This document shows, in pieces, positions 24,826-34,216 of a DNA stretch of 64,000 nucleotides; the first letter of the stretch is position 1; each line of letters opens with the position of its first letter. The DNA lies in the NCBI RefSeq assembly GCF_011764545.1, contig NZ_AP022870.1:2650001-2714000 (forward strand). The letters run 5' to 3'. The translations under genes and the position numbers were made by a program. The notes beneath the pieces are model-generated. The model searched no databases. It was given only the letters and a program-made list of their open reading frames with translations, and had not been told where the DNA came from. The DNA is from Phytohabitans flavus (GTDB taxonomy: Bacteria; Actinomycetota; Actinomycetes; Mycobacteriales; Micromonosporaceae).

Positions 24826-26508
24826 ATGGACCGTTTCGTACAGGCCGTGCCGGCCCCCGCCGACCCGTACGCCAGCGACCCCTTCCTGCGCTCCTGGTTG
24901 GACCGTGTGCTCGGCCCCGCCGGGCACGCCGCCGCCAAAGACCGCCTCACGGCGCTCGCGGCCGACGTCGTGGGCAGCCTCCGCGCGGCGCACAGCGACG
25001 CCGAGACACACCCGCCAAAGCTCATCCGGTACGACGCGTGGGGCGCGAGGGTCGATCGGATCGAGACCAGCGCCGGTTGGCAGGAGCAGCGCGCGGCCGC
25101 CGCCCGCCACGCCGTCGTCGCCCTGCCGTACCTGCCCGACGCCCGGGGCACCTGGGGCGCGGCCGCGCGGGTGGTGCAGCACGCGCTCCTGCACCTGTAC
25201 GGTCCCGAGTCCGCCACCTTCTCCTGCCCGGTCGCGATGGCCGACGGCGCCGCCGCGCTGCTGTGCCACCCCGAGGTCGACCCCGCCGTACGCGACGCGT
25301 GGCTGCCCCGCCTCGTCGCCACCGACCCGTCCGTCACGGTTACCAGCGGGCAGTGGATGACCGAGTCACAGGGCGGCTCCGACCTGTCCCGCTCGTCCAC
25401 AGTGGCCTCCCTTATGGATGGTGGAGGGTGGACACTGACCGGCGAGAAGTGGTTCTGCTCCGCCGCCGACTCCGCAATGGCCGTGGCACTGGCCCGCCCT
25501 GACGGCGCCGGCCCGGGCAGCCGGGTGCTGGCCCCGTTCCTGATCCCCCGCTACGACAGCGACGGCTTCTCGCCCGCGCCCGGCGTGCGCGTACACCGGC
25601 TCAAGGACAAGCTCGGCACCCGCGCGCTGCCCACCGCCGAGATCGGCCTGGACGGCGCGGCGGCCCTGCCGCTCGGTGACCCGACCAGCCCCGGCGGCCT
25701 CACCCGCGCGATGACGCTGGTCGTGGTCACCCGCCTGCACAACGCCGCGGCAGCCGCCGGTGGCATGCGCCGCGGCCTGGCGTACGCGCTCGCGTTCGCC
25801 GCCCAGCGCACCGTCGCCGGCGGCCCGCTGGCCGGCTCACCCCTGCACCGCGCCACGCTCGGCACGCTCGCCGTCGACGCGGCCGGGGCGTTCGCGCTGG
25901 CCGCGCACGCGTTCGCGCTGCTGGGCCGGGTCGAGGTCGGCGCCGACCCGGCCGCGGCCGCCGAGCTGCGCATCGTCGCCCCGCTCGCCAAGCTCACCAC
26001 CGGCAAGCTGGCGGTCGCGTCGGCCAGCGAGTACGTGGAAAGCTTCGGCGGCGCCGGTTACGTCGAGGACACCGGCGTACCCCGCCTGCTCCGCGACGCC
26101 CAGGTCCTCCCGATCTGGGAAGGCACCACCAACGTGCTCGCCCTGGACGCCCTCCGCGCGGTGGTCCGGGAGGACGCGGCCGGCCCGCTGCTGGCCCGCC
26201 TGGACGCCGCCCAGGACACGGCCCGAGGCATCGCACCGGCCCTGGCCGACCAGCTCGCCGCCGCCACCGCCGCGCTCCGCGCCGACCTGAGCGAGGTCAC
26301 GACCGACCCGACCGCCGCCGCCGTGGTGGCCGGCGCGCGCGGGCTGGCGCTGCGGATGGGGTACGCGCTGACCGCGGCCCTGCTTGTCGAACACGCCGCA
26401 ACCGGCGACGAGCAGGCCGAGGTCGCCGCCCGCCTGTGGGCGCGGCGCTGGCTGCGGCACGACGAGATCGCGGTCGACGCCCACCACAACCTGGACGTCC
26501 TCACCTAG
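24826..26508 (+). CDS. AidB-like acyl-CoA dehydrogenase family protein
   Basis: 560 aa flavoprotein. [18 protein letters not shown] corresponds to the FAD-binding TEPxxGSD block in its AidB form, [20 protein letters not shown] follows, and [33 protein letters not shown] is the family's C-terminal signature region with the ExF/YGGxGY motif. AidB homologues are linked to the alkylation-damage response and bind DNA, but catalytic activity is poorly defined. Starts 7 bp after the transporter, so probably the last gene of the GDPD-transporter operon. Its stop overlaps the convergent NTF2-like gene by 4 bp. Confidence 0.87.
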   Translation: MDRFVQAVPAPADPYASDPFLRSWLDRVLGPAGHAAAKDRLTALAADVVGSLRAAHSDAETHPPKLIRYDAWGARVDRIETSAGWQEQRAAAARHAVVALPYLPDARGTWGAAARVVQHALLHLYGPESATFSCPVAMADGAAALLCHPEVDPAVRDAWLPRLVATDPSVTVTSGQWMTESQGGSDLSRSSTVASLMDGGGWTLTGEKWFCSAADSAMAVALARPDGAGPGSRVLAPFLIPRYDSDGFSPAPGVRVHRLKDKLGTRALPTAEIGLDGAAALPLGDPTSPGGLTRAMTLVVVTRLHNAAAAAGGMRRGLAYALAFAAQRTVAGGPLAGSPLHRATLGTLAVDAAGAFALAAHAFALLGRVEVGADPAAAAELRIVAPLAKLTTGKLAVASASEYVESFGGAGYVEDTGVPRLLRDAQVLPIWEGTTNVLALDALRAVVREDAAGPLLARLDAAQDTARGIAPALADQLAAATAALRADLSEVTTDPTAAAVVAGARGLALRMGYALTAALLVEHAATGDEQAEVAARLWARRWLRHDEIAVDAHHNLDVLT

Positions 26509-26870
26509 CCGCTGGTGCCTTTTCCGGCGGCGGCCAGGGCGGCCGGGAGCGAGTCGTAGCGGATCACGGCGGTCAGGCGGCCGGCTCGGGTGCGGAAGAG
26601 CGTGGCGATCTCGTGGGTCGCGTCGTCGCCGGGCCACGTCGCCCGCTGGGCGACCACCAGCACGTCGGGGTCGGCGGTCGGGTGGGCGGCCGTCGGGGTC
26701 AGCCGGATGCCGGAGGTGGCCACCCAGTCGCGCAGCAGGTCCACGCCCTGGGCGGAGCCGCGCGGGCCGCCCACCTGTACGTCGTCGGTGGCCAGGGTGG
26801 CGGCGCGGTCGGGGTCGGCGGTGTTGACGGCCTCGTGGAACGCGGCGATCACCTCAGGTATTGTGTGCAT
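26505..26870 (-). CDS. NTF2-like/SnoaL-fold protein
   Basis: 121 aa. A cone-shaped NTF2 fold is indicated by [34 protein letters not shown] at the N-terminus and [28 protein letters not shown] at the C-terminus. Members are small isomerases, dehydratases or ligand-binding proteins; no catalytic pair can be assigned. The start codon overlaps that of the divergent MarR gene, and both sit inside a TGTGCA/TGCACA dyad, so MarR control is likely. Confidence 0.8.
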   Translation of the reverse strand: MHTIPEVIAAFHEAVNTADPDRAATLATDDVQVGGPRGSAQGVDLLRDWVATSGIRLTPTAAHPTADPDVLVVAQRATWPGDDATHEIATLFRTRAGRLTAVIRYDSLPAALAAAGKGTSG

Positions 26871-26878
26871 ATTGCACA
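26864..26878. promoter_or_regulatory. MarR-type operator spanning both divergent start codons
   Basis: TGTGCA-TAT-TGCACA is a perfect dyad with 6-bp arms. The MarR GTG (26865) and the NTF2-like ATG (26870, minus strand) both lie inside it. Binding would block both genes at the level of initiation. Confidence 0.65.
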
Positions 26879-27293
26879 GGATATCTCGGCCGGGGCGGCG
26901 CTCTTCCGGCTCGTTCGCTTCTGGGGCCGGCGGTGGGCAGCCCAGGCCGCCGGCCAGCCGCACGTCGCGCACGTCCAGGTGCTCGAGGCCCTGGACGCCG
27001 CCGCCGTGCCCACCATCCCGGCCGTCGGCGAGCAGCTCGGCGTGGACCGGTCCGTCGGCAGCCGCATGGTCTCCGAGGCGGTCGCGGCCGGTTATGTCGA
27101 GCGGCGGCCGGACCCGCTCGACGCCCGGCGTGCGGTGCTCGCGGCCACGGACGCCGGCCGGGAGCTGCTGGAGCAGGCGCGGGCGTGGCAGCAGCGGGTG
27201 TTCCTGGAGCTGACCGCCGGCTGGAGTGACGCGGACCGGGAGCGGTTCGGCGGCTACCTGCGCCGACTGGACCAGCAAAAGCCGATCACCTAG
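26865..27293 (+). CDS. MarR family transcriptional regulator
   Basis: 142 aa, GTG start. The winged helix is visible: QVLEALDAAAVPTIPAVGEQLGVDRSVGSRMVSEAVAAGYVERRPDPLDARRAVLAAT, including the wing DARR.xxLT-type motif. It is divergent from the NTF2-like gene and shares an operator with it, the classic arrangement for a ligand-responsive repressor of its neighbour. The start is not fully certain, because no alternative start codon exists downstream and an in-frame GTG lies 30 bp upstream. Confidence 0.85.
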   Translation: MHIAQDISAGAALFRLVRFWGRRWAAQAAGQPHVAHVQVLEALDAAAVPTIPAVGEQLGVDRSVGSRMVSEAVAAGYVERRPDPLDARRAVLAATDAGRELLEQARAWQQRVFLELTAGWSDADRERFGGYLRRLDQQKPIT

Positions 27294-28251
27294 CGGTACG
27301 GCGGGCGCGGGCGGCCCAGATCGCGTACGCCGGATCGCGGTCCAGGTTGTGCCGGTCCCGGTCGTAGCGGCGGGTGGTGCGTGGGTCGGCGTGACCCATC
27401 GCGTCCTGCACGTCCTCCAGCGGTACCCCCTCGGCCCGCGCGGTCGTCGCGAACGCGTGCCGCAGCGAGTGCGGGGACAGCTTCGCCCACGCCGGGATTC
27501 CGGCCTCCCGGGCCAGCCGCCGTACCAGCCGGAACACCGCGTGCCGGTCCAGGCGGGCGCCGCTCGCGGTCAGGAACACCGCACCCTCGGGCGGGCCGGG
27601 GCGGACCGTGAGGTAGGCGTCGAGCGCGGCGGACGTACCCGGGGCAAGGGCCCTGCGACGCGGACGGCCGCCCTTGCCGACGAACCGCACGCTGCGATGC
27701 CCCCGCTCGTACCCGATGTCTTCCAGGTCGAGGCTGATCAGCTCGCCGACCCGCAGCCCCAGGTCGGCCAGGAGTGCGACGACGGCCCGGTTGCGGGCCG
27801 CGTGCGGCCCGGTGTCGGCGTCCGCGGCCGCGAGCAGCGCGTCCACCTCCTCCGGGGTGAGGCCGACGGTGCTGGAGTGGTCGCGGGCGACCTTGGGGCG
27901 GTCGGCGGCGGCGACCGGGTTGGCCTCGACGGCGCGGAGCTTGGTGAGGAAGTCGTACCAGCTGGACAGCGCGGACAGCTTGCGCGCCACGGTGGCCGCG
28001 GTGAGCGGGCGGCCGCTGCGCGGGTCGACGGTCGCCTCCAGGTCGCGGCCGTAGGCGTTCACGTCCAGGAACGACGCGCGCAGCGGCTCCAGGTCGCGGC
28101 CGGCGCACCAGGCGAGCCAGCCGGCGATGTCCCGGCGGTACGCGGCGCGGGTGTGCTCGGACAGCCGCCGGTTGCGCAGCCACGCCTCGGTGAAATCCGC
28201 CCCGCCGGCGGCGGTGACCGGTAGTCCGGAGGGCAGCACGGCCGGGTACAT
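27286..28251 (-). CDS. Tyrosine recombinase/integrase (XerC-like)
   Basis: 321 aa from the ATG at 28251. The SAM-like N-terminal core-binding domain (WLRNRRLSEHTRAAYRRDIAGWLAWC) is followed by a catalytic domain with all expected residues: Arg in DLGLRVGELISL, Lys in FVGKGGRPR, HxxR in SPHSLRHAFATT, His in AMGHADPRTTRRY and Tyr in RRYDRDRH. It could be a XerC/D-like resolvase or the remaining integrase of an old element. No excisionase, relaxase or phage genes are adjacent and no att repeats were recognised. Its 3' end overlaps the MarR gene by 8 bp. Confidence 0.88.
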   Translation of the reverse strand: MYPAVLPSGLPVTAAGGADFTEAWLRNRRLSEHTRAAYRRDIAGWLAWCAGRDLEPLRASFLDVNAYGRDLEATVDPRSGRPLTAATVARKLSALSSWYDFLTKLRAVEANPVAAADRPKVARDHSSTVGLTPEEVDALLAAADADTGPHAARNRAVVALLADLGLRVGELISLDLEDIGYERGHRSVRFVGKGGRPRRRALAPGTSAALDAYLTVRPGPPEGAVFLTASGARLDRHAVFRLVRRLAREAGIPAWAKLSPHSLRHAFATTARAEGVPLEDVQDAMGHADPRTTRRYDRDRHNLDRDPAYAIWAARARRTAR

Positions 28252-28330
28252 GCCGCGATCATCCCAGTGGCGAAGCGCCCACCGGGTACCTGACACGCGC
28301 TGTCAGGGAACCTCCGCTAGTTTCGTGGAC

Positions 28331-29331
28331 GTGCGCGCGAGCCGGCTGCTGTCCCTGCTGCTGCTCCTACAGACGCGGGGCGGATGACCGCGCAGGAGCT
28401 GTCCGACGAGCTCGAGGTGTCGGTGCGCACGATCTACCGGGACGTGGAGTCGCTCAGCGGCGCCGGCGTCCCGGTGTACGCGGACCGTGGCCCGGCCGGC
28501 GGCTACCAGCTGCTCGACGGCTACCGCACCCGGCTCACCGGCCTGACCGTCGACGAGGCGGAGACACTGTTCCTGTCCGGGGTGCCCGGCCCGGTCGCCG
28601 AGCTCGGCCTCGGCGCGGTCCTCACCGCCGCCGAGCTGAAGCTGCGTGCCTCGCTCCCGCCCGAGCTGGGCGCGCGGGCCGGGCGGATCCGCGAGCGGTT
28701 CCACCTGGACGCGCCCGGGTGGTTCCGCCGCGACGAGCAGACCCCGCACCTGGCCGCGCTGGCCGGCGCGGTCTGGGACGAGCGCCTGGTCCAGGCCCGC
28801 TACCTGCGGTGGAAGGCGCCCCGAGAGGTCACCCGCACGCTCGCGCCGCTCGGGGTGGTGCTCAAGGCCGGCCGCTGGTACCTGGTCGCCGCGCGTGCCG
28901 ACGACCTGGACCAGCCGATCACGTACCGGGTCAGCAACGTGCTCGGCGTCGACGTGCTGGACGAGACGTTCACCCGGCCGGCCGGCTTCGACCTCGGCGA
29001 GTTCTGGCAGGCCTGGGCCAAGCGGTACGAGGAGAGCGTCTACGTCGACGAGGCCGTGGTCCGGATGACCACCGGCGCGCTGGGCCTGATGCCGCACATC
29101 TTCCCGCCCGCCATGAGCCGAGGCGCCCTGCTCAACGCCGGCCCGCCCGACGAGGACGGCTGGCTGCACACCACCGTGCCGATCGAGTCGGTCCGGCACG
29201 GCCTGATCGAGCTGCTCAAGCTCGGCGCCGACGTCGAGGTGCTCGGCCCGCCCGAGCTACGCGCCCGGTTCGCCGAAACCGTCCGCGGCATGAGCCGCGT
29301 CTACCTGGAAGGGACCACGCAGGAGCCATGA
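28331..29331 (+). CDS. HTH/WYL-domain regulator (single frameshift near the N-terminus)
   Basis: Read through a -1 shift at the GGGG run 28377-28380. Adding one G joins VRASRLLSLLLLLQTRG (GTG at 28331) to MTAQELSDELEVSVRTIYRDVESL and yields about 333 aa. Helix-turn-helix first, then a WYL domain (KAGRWYLVAARADDLDQPITYRVSNV) and a C-terminal WCX-like extension. The intact paralogue at 34217 shows the N-terminal helix belongs to the family. As given, translation could start at the ATG 28384, losing the first HTH helix. Coupled by 4 bp to the deazaflavin-type reductase downstream. Confidence 0.8.
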
Positions 29332-29741
29332 CGATCCCGAGCGACATGAAGGCGCACAACCGCAGGGTCATCGAGGAGTTCCGGGCGTCCGGCGGCAGCG
29401 CGCACGGCCGGTCGATGCTGCTGCTGACCACCACCGGCGCCCGTACCGGCCGCGAGCACACGGCGCCGATGATGTTCATCCCGCACGGCGCGGACCTGCT
29501 CGTGGTGGCGTCCAACGCGGGCGCGCCGAACCACCCCGACTGGTACCGCAACCTCGTCGCGCACCCGGAGGTGGTGGTCGAGGTCAACGGCGAGAAGTAC
29601 GAGGCCACGGCCGTGGTGCCGGGCGACGGCGAGCGGGACCAGATCTTCGCGGGCGTCGTCGAGCGGTACCCGTTCTTCGCCGACCACCAGGCCAAGGTCA
29701 CCCGCACCATCCCGGTCGTGGTGCTGGCCCGGAAACCGTAG
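29328..29741 (+). CDS. Ddn-type (deazaflavin-dependent) nitroreductase family protein
   Basis: 137 aa. LLTTTGARTGREHTAPMMFIPHG and GAPNHPDWYRNLVAHPEVVVEVNGEKYEA are the diagnostic blocks of the F420H2-dependent quinone reductase/Ddn family. Such enzymes reduce quinones or xenobiotics using F420. The ATG overlaps the WYL regulator stop (ATGA) with GGAG upstream, so it is the likely target or partner of that regulator. Confidence 0.9.
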   Translation: MTIPSDMKAHNRRVIEEFRASGGSAHGRSMLLLTTTGARTGREHTAPMMFIPHGADLLVVASNAGAPNHPDWYRNLVAHPEVVVEVNGEKYEATAVVPGDGERDQIFAGVVERYPFFADHQAKVTRTIPVVVLARKP

Positions 29742-29774
29742 CCCCGTATATGCGACTCGGGTTATGTTTGGTGC

Positions 29775-30074
29775 GTGCTGTCCACGTTTGACGTGCTCGC
29801 CGAGCCGACCCGGCGCCGTATCCTCGACCTGCTGCTGGAGCGGCCCCGCCCGGTCGGCGAGCTTGTCGACCTGCTCGGCCTGACCCAGCCGGGCACCTCC
29901 AAGCACCTGCGGGTGCTCCGCGAGGCCGGCCTCGTGCGGGTGCGGCAGGACGCCCAGCGCCGCTGGTACGAGCTGCGCCCCGAGCCGCTCGCCGAGATCG
30001 ACAACTGGATCGCCCCGTACCGGCGGCTGTGGACCGACAGCCTCGACCGCCTGGAGCGACACCTCGACAGCTAG
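29775..30074 (+). CDS. ArsR-family winged-helix regulator
   Basis: 99 aa, GTG start. FDVLAEPTRRRILDLLLERPRPVGELVDLLGLTQPGTSKHLRVLREAGLVRVRQDAQRRWYELRPEPL is a complete ArsR HTH with wing. No metal-binding CxC motif is visible, which suggests a non-metal ArsR of the type usually paired with SRPBCC/AHSA1 proteins, but none is adjacent. Convergent 4-bp overlap with the HxlR gene. Confidence 0.88.
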   Translation: MLSTFDVLAEPTRRRILDLLLERPRPVGELVDLLGLTQPGTSKHLRVLREAGLVRVRQDAQRRWYELRPEPLAEIDNWIAPYRRLWTDSLDRLERHLDS

Positions 30075-30553
30075 CCCCGGTCGGCGGCGTAGGCGGCGTC
30101 TAGGCGATCGAGGGGTCCCGGGCCGTGGTGCGGCTTCGGCGGGGCGTCGAGGTGGCGTACCCGAAGCTCGTCCATGAGCTCCTCGACGAACGCCGGACCT
30201 TCCTCGCGCATGAGCTGCTGCCCGCTGCGGAGCTCGTCGCTGCCGGGGCGCCAGTCGAGGCCCCAGTTGCCGAGCGCGTAGATGATCGGAAGAGTCTGGA
30301 TACCGGCTTCCGTGAGGCTGTAGCGAGCGCGCTGCCCCCGCCCCGCGGTGCCGCGGACGAGGATCCCCGCCTCGACGAGCCGCACGAGGCGGTCGGCGAG
30401 GATGTTCGACGCGATGCCCTCGGTCGACCCGGTGAGCAGCGCCCGGAAGTAGCGGCGGTCGCGGAAGATGACGTCGCGCAGCACGAGCAACGACCAGCGA
30501 TCTCCGAGCACCTCGACGGCGGCGTTGATCGGACACCCGGACCGTGGTTCCAC
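30071..30553 (-). CDS. HxlR-family transcriptional regulator
   Basis: 160 aa from the GTG at 30553 (AAGGAGG 5 nt upstream). SGCPINAAVEVLGDRWSLLVLRDVIF is the HxlR signature with its N-terminal cysteine, a potential redox or electrophile sensor. The wing is GTAGRGQRARYSLTEAG. Divergent from a DHFR-fold reductase gene, with a GTTGCG/CGCAAC dyad between them, so it probably controls that operon. Confidence 0.9.
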   Translation of the reverse strand: MEPRSGCPINAAVEVLGDRWSLLVLRDVIFRDRRYFRALLTGSTEGIASNILADRLVRLVEAGILVRGTAGRGQRARYSLTEAGIQTLPIIYALGNWGLDWRPGSDELRSGQQLMREEGPAFVEELMDELRVRHLDAPPKPHHGPGPLDRLDAAYAADRG

Positions 30554-30580
30554 GACTTCCTCCTTGACAGGTATCTCGCC

Positions 30581-30607
30581 CTCAATATAGTAGTTGCGGA
30601 ACGCAAC
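30581..30607. promoter_or_regulatory. HxlR operator and promoter between divergent genes
   Basis: GTTGCG-GAA-CGCAAC (30593-30607) is a perfect 6-bp-arm dyad midway between the HxlR start (30553) and the DHFR-like start (30630). TATAGT at 30586-30591 resembles a -10 element partly covered by the dyad. Confidence 0.65.
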
Positions 30608-30629
30608 CACTTTGAGGAAGTGGAGATAG

Positions 30630-31225
30630 ATGGGCCGCTTCGTATATTTCATGAACGTGTCCCTCGACCTGCGGATCGAGCAGGTTCCGGGGACAACGGC
30701 GCGGGTGAGTGGCTGCGCATCAGCGAGGAGCTGCACCGCGAGTTCAACGCCCTGGCGCGGGATCTCGCGGTGATGGTCCAGGGCCGGGTCATCTACGAAG
30801 TGATGGAGGAGTCCCAGCCGCGGGCGCGCGACGACGCGTCGCTGCCGGACATCCTGCGTGAATACGGCGAGATCTGGACCTCCAAGCCCAAGGTGCTCGT
30901 CTCCCGCACCCGCCGCAGCGCCGACCACAACACCCGGATCATCGGCGGCGACGACGCGATCGAGCAGCTCGCCGCCCTCCGCGCCCAGACCGAGGGCACC
31001 ATCAGTGTGGGCGGCGCGGCGCTCGCCACGCAGTTGCTCCGCGCGGGACTGCTCGACGAGCTGCTGCTCTGCACCCATCCGGCGATCCTCGGCTTCGGCA
31101 GGCCGCTGTTCGACGACTACGACGTGCCGATCGAGCTCGAACTGCTCGAGCAGCGAACCTTCGAGCGGGGCGTCACGCTGCACCGCTACGCCATCCAGGA
31201 TGTAAGGGAGGCAAGCTCATGCTGA
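30630..31225 (+). CDS. Dihydrofolate reductase-family (RibD C-terminal fold) protein, frameshifted
   Basis: ATG at 30630 (MGRFVYFMNVSLD). Adding one G at the GGGG run 30689-30692 continues into DNGAGEWLRISEELHREF and gives 198 aa. Conserved blocks are RDLAVMVQGRVIYEVM, KVLVSRTRR, GTISVGGAALATQLLRAG, DELLLCTHP and GFGRPLF, the NADPH-binding pattern of actinobacterial dihydrofolate reductase-like oxidoreductases. As given, the reading frame breaks after about 20 codons. First gene of a probable HxlR-controlled operon with the following metallo-beta-lactamase-fold gene (7-bp overlap). Confidence 0.8.
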
Positions 31226-32048
31226 GGCAGGTCGCCGAGGGTGTGCTGATCCACCAGAGTGAGTTACTCCAGAACAACACCGTTGTCGTGCAGGGCCGGG
31301 CCGGCGTGTTGCTCGTCGACCCGGGATAACAGGCGGCGAGCTGGCCGCCCTCGCGGGCGACCTTCGTCAGCTGGGCCAACCCGTCGTGGCCGGCTTCGCG
31401 ACGCATCCTGACTGGGATCACGTGCTCTGGCACGCCGAGCTCGGCGAAGCGCCCCGTTACGGCACAGCCCGCTGCGCGGCCTCTATCGCGGAGGTGCTGT
31501 CGGACGCGGACTGGAAGGCCCGCGTCGCCGAGGGGCTACCCCCGGAAATCGCCGAGGAGGTACCGCTGGACCTGTTCGGCCTCATCACCGGCCTGCCCGC
31601 CGACACCGCGCGGATACCGTGGGACGGCCCGGAAGTCCGGATCATCGAGCATCGGGCGCATGCCGTGGGCCACGCGGCGCTGTTCATCGAGGAACGCGGG
31701 GTGCTCGTCGCCGGCGACATGCTCTCGGATGTCTTGGTCCCGATGCTCGACCTGGACGGCGCCGCTGACCCGATCGAGGACTACCTCGCCGCGCTGCGGC
31801 TGTTCGAGGCCGTGGCGGACGGCGTCGAGGTCGTCATCCCCGGCCACGGGTCCACGGGCGGAGCTGACGAGCTACGCGCACGGATCGACCAGGATCGGGC
31901 GTACGTGCAGGCCCTGCGGGACAATCAGCAGGTGGTCAGCGACCCGCGGCTCGGCCCATCGGCCAAGCCCGGCTGGGAGTGGGTAGGCGACGTGCACGAC
32001 TGGCAGGCCCAGCGCCTCGCCGGTCGCTCTTTGGAAAGCCATCCATAG
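31219..32048 (+). CDS. Metallo-beta-lactamase-fold hydrolase, frameshifted
   Basis: ATG at 31219. The frame stops at TAA 31327 after VLLVDPG. Adding one C or G in 31320-31325 restores ITGGELAALAGDL and the rest, giving 276 aa. MBL motifs are THPDWDHVLWH (metal-binding H/D cluster in modified form), GHAALFIEERGVLVAGDMLSD and VVIPGHGS. The family is broad and the substrate is unknown. Overlaps the DHFR-like gene, so same operon. Confidence 0.8.
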
Positions 32049-32107
32049 ACGGTCTATCCCGCGTCAACCGGGACCTTCTCCCTCCCAACCGTACTTACCA
32101 AAAGGTG

Positions 32108-32132
32108 AGTACCAGACTATTTAGTCGGTACT
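32108..32132. promoter_or_regulatory. Inverted repeat upstream of the imine-reductase-like gene
   Basis: AGTACC-a-GACTA-TT-TAGTC-GGTACT is a dyad with 11 matching pairs, about 95 bp before the ATG at 32227. It is AT-rich compared with the surroundings and contains TATTTAGT, so operator and promoter probably overlap. The regulator is not identified. Confidence 0.5.
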
Positions 32133-32226
32133 GGTCAACTTCTACCAGCAGCGGAGAGGATCGCCTAGACCACGATCACTCATCGGTTCAGGCCCGGTGG
32201 GCCGCACATGAGGGAGCCGGAAAAGC

Positions 32227-33102
32227 ATGACGACGAGCCACGACGTCCAGGTGAGCGTTCTCGGGCTGGGTGCGATGGGCAGCGCCCTGGCGACCGCCCT
32301 GGTGAAGGCGGGACACGCGACAACGGTCTGGAACCGCTCGCCGGGCAGGACGAGCGACCTCGTCGCCCAGGGCGCGACCGCCGCCGGCACGGCAGGCGAC
32401 GCAGTCCGGGCCAGCCGGCTGGTCATCGCCTGCCTGCTGGACCACGCATCGGTCCACGAGGTGCTCGACCCATTGTCCGGCGAGCTGGGCGGCCGGACCT
32501 TGGTCAACGTGACCACCACGACACCGGCCCAGGCGCGGGAGCTGGCCGCCTGGGCCGCCGATGCCGGCGTCACGTACCTGGACGGCGGCATCATGGCCAT
32601 CCCGCCGATGATCGGCCAACCCGGGTCGTCAGTGCTCTACAGCGGGTCGGCCACCGCTTTCGACCAGTACAAGCCGCTGCTCGACCTGTGGGGAGCCAGC
32701 ACCTACTTCGGTGCGGACCCCGGGCTGGCGTCGCTGTACGACCTGGCCCTGCTCGCCGGCATGTACGTCATGTTCGCCGGGTTCATGCACGGCGCCGCCA
32801 TGCTCGCGCCCGAGGGTGTGTCGGCGGGCGAGTTCGCCGCGATGGCCGCACCGTGGCTGACCGCGATGACCGGCGCCTTCGGAGAGTTCGCCACGGTCAT
32901 CGACGGCGGCGACTACACCGTCGACGGGCAGCAGAGCCTGGACTTCTCCGACCTCGGCGACATCGTGGCCGCCAGCGCCGACCAGGGCATCGACACCGGC
33001 GCCGTCGCCATGGTCCAGCAGCTCATCCGGCGCCAGATCGACGCGGGCCACGGACAGGAAGGCTTCGCCCGAATCATCGAGAGCATCAAGCAACCCAGCT
33101 AG
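32227..33102 (+). CDS. NADPH-binding oxidoreductase, imine reductase/beta-hydroxyacid dehydrogenase type
   Basis: 291 aa. The Rossmann N-terminus SVLGLGAMGSALATALVKAGH is followed by TVWNRSPGR (NADP-phosphate-binding), then VNVTTTTPAQARELAAWA and YLDGGIMAIPPMIGQPGSSVLYSG. The C-terminal half (LAGMYVMFAGFMHGAAML onwards) is the helical dimerisation domain. The pattern fits bacterial imine reductases better than hydroxyisobutyrate dehydrogenases, because the catalytic Lys of the latter is not obvious. Convergent 4-bp overlap with the epoxide hydrolase. Confidence 0.82.
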   Translation: MTTSHDVQVSVLGLGAMGSALATALVKAGHATTVWNRSPGRTSDLVAQGATAAGTAGDAVRASRLVIACLLDHASVHEVLDPLSGELGGRTLVNVTTTTPAQARELAAWAADAGVTYLDGGIMAIPPMIGQPGSSVLYSGSATAFDQYKPLLDLWGASTYFGADPGLASLYDLALLAGMYVMFAGFMHGAAMLAPEGVSAGEFAAMAAPWLTAMTGAFGEFATVIDGGDYTVDGQQSLDFSDLGDIVAASADQGIDTGAVAMVQQLIRRQIDAGHGQEGFARIIESIKQPS

Positions 33103-34166
33103 GACACCTTGGCGAAGAACGCCGTGATGTCCGCCGCGTGTGCCTCCGGCTCCTCCATCGCCACGAAGTGGCCGCCCGGGTTGCCTTCCGGCCAGTGCAC
33201 GATCGTGTTGTGCCGCTCGGCGAGGCGGCGGAAGAGGGCCGGGCCGCCGGAGTACACGCCGCTGGGCACCGCCTTCTGCCCGACCGGCCAGGTCGTCCGC
33301 TCCGTGTCGTACAGCGGCCACGACGAGGTGCCGAAGGTGCCGGTGAACCAGTACACGCTGGCGTTGGTGAGGAACAGGTCGCGGTCGACCACGTCGCCGA
33401 AGTCGCGGAACTTCTGCGCCAGCCAGGCCAGTGCGGCGGCCGGCGAGTCCTGCCACCCGTACGCGAACGTCTGCGGCGCCGCCCGCAGCAGCGCGTGATG
33501 GTCGACGCCGGCGCCGGCCCACTGCATCATCTCCTCGAACTCGGCGCGTTCGGCCGCGCTCATCTGCGCCACGTCCGACTCGCTCGGGAAGCCCAGCCCG
33601 CCGTCGATGTGCACGCCGACCACATGCTCGGGGTCGACGACCGCGACCTCCGGCGCCACGTACGCGCCCAGGTCGCCGCCCTGCGTGCCGTACCTGTCGT
33701 AGCCGAGCCGGGCCATCAGCTCCGCCCACATCCGGGCCACCCGGCCGACGCTGAAGCCGGCCTCCACCGGCGCCTGCGACCAGCCGAAGCCGGGCACCGA
33801 CGGCACCACGACGTGGAACGCGCCGGTCAGCAGCGGGATGAGCCGCACGAACTCGACGAACGTGGCGGGCCACCCGTGGGTGAGCAGCAGCGGCAGCGCG
33901 TCCGGCCGGGCCGAGCGGGCGTGCAGGAAGTGCACGTCGAGGCCGTCGATCGACGTGGTGAACTGCGGAAACGCGTTCAGCTCGGCCTCCCGCGCCCGCC
34001 AGTCGAAGCCGCCGCGCCAGTAGTCGGCCAGCTCGCGCAGGTGCTCGACCGGCACGCCCCGGCTCCAGTCGTCGCCGGGCAGCTGGACCGGCCAGCGGGT
34101 ACGGGCCAGGCGGTCGCGCAGGTCGTCGAGGTCGCGGTCGGGGACGTCGATCCGGAAAGGTGTCAT
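33099..34166 (-). CDS. Epoxide hydrolase (EHN/alpha-beta hydrolase)
   Basis: 355 aa. The N-terminal EHN lid domain (TPFRIDVPDRDLDDLRDRLARTRWP) is typical of microsomal-type epoxide hydrolases. Oxyanion HGWP at LLLTHGWPATF, nucleophile Asp in GTQGGDLGAYVA, catalytic His in NPGGHFVAMEEP. The ATG at 34166 is preferred over an in-frame start 21 bp upstream because EHN proteins begin at this point. Divergent from the WYL regulator at 34217, which may control it. Confidence 0.92.
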   Translation of the reverse strand: MTPFRIDVPDRDLDDLRDRLARTRWPVQLPGDDWSRGVPVEHLRELADYWRGGFDWRAREAELNAFPQFTTSIDGLDVHFLHARSARPDALPLLLTHGWPATFVEFVRLIPLLTGAFHVVVPSVPGFGWSQAPVEAGFSVGRVARMWAELMARLGYDRYGTQGGDLGAYVAPEVAVVDPEHVVGVHIDGGLGFPSESDVAQMSAAERAEFEEMMQWAGAGVDHHALLRAAPQTFAYGWQDSPAAALAWLAQKFRDFGDVVDRDLFLTNASVYWFTGTFGTSSWPLYDTERTTWPVGQKAVPSGVYSGGPALFRRLAERHNTIVHWPEGNPGGHFVAMEEPEAHAADITAFFAKVS

Positions 34167-34216
34167 GCGGTCCACGCTAGGAAGCAAGTAGGTCAGGATC
34201 TGTCACAGTTGACGGC

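Noticed and set aside
27286..28251. Integrated element bounded by the tyrosine recombinase
   Set aside because: No tRNA, direct repeats, excisionase, relaxase or phage genes on either side. The neighbours look like ordinary chromosomal genes.
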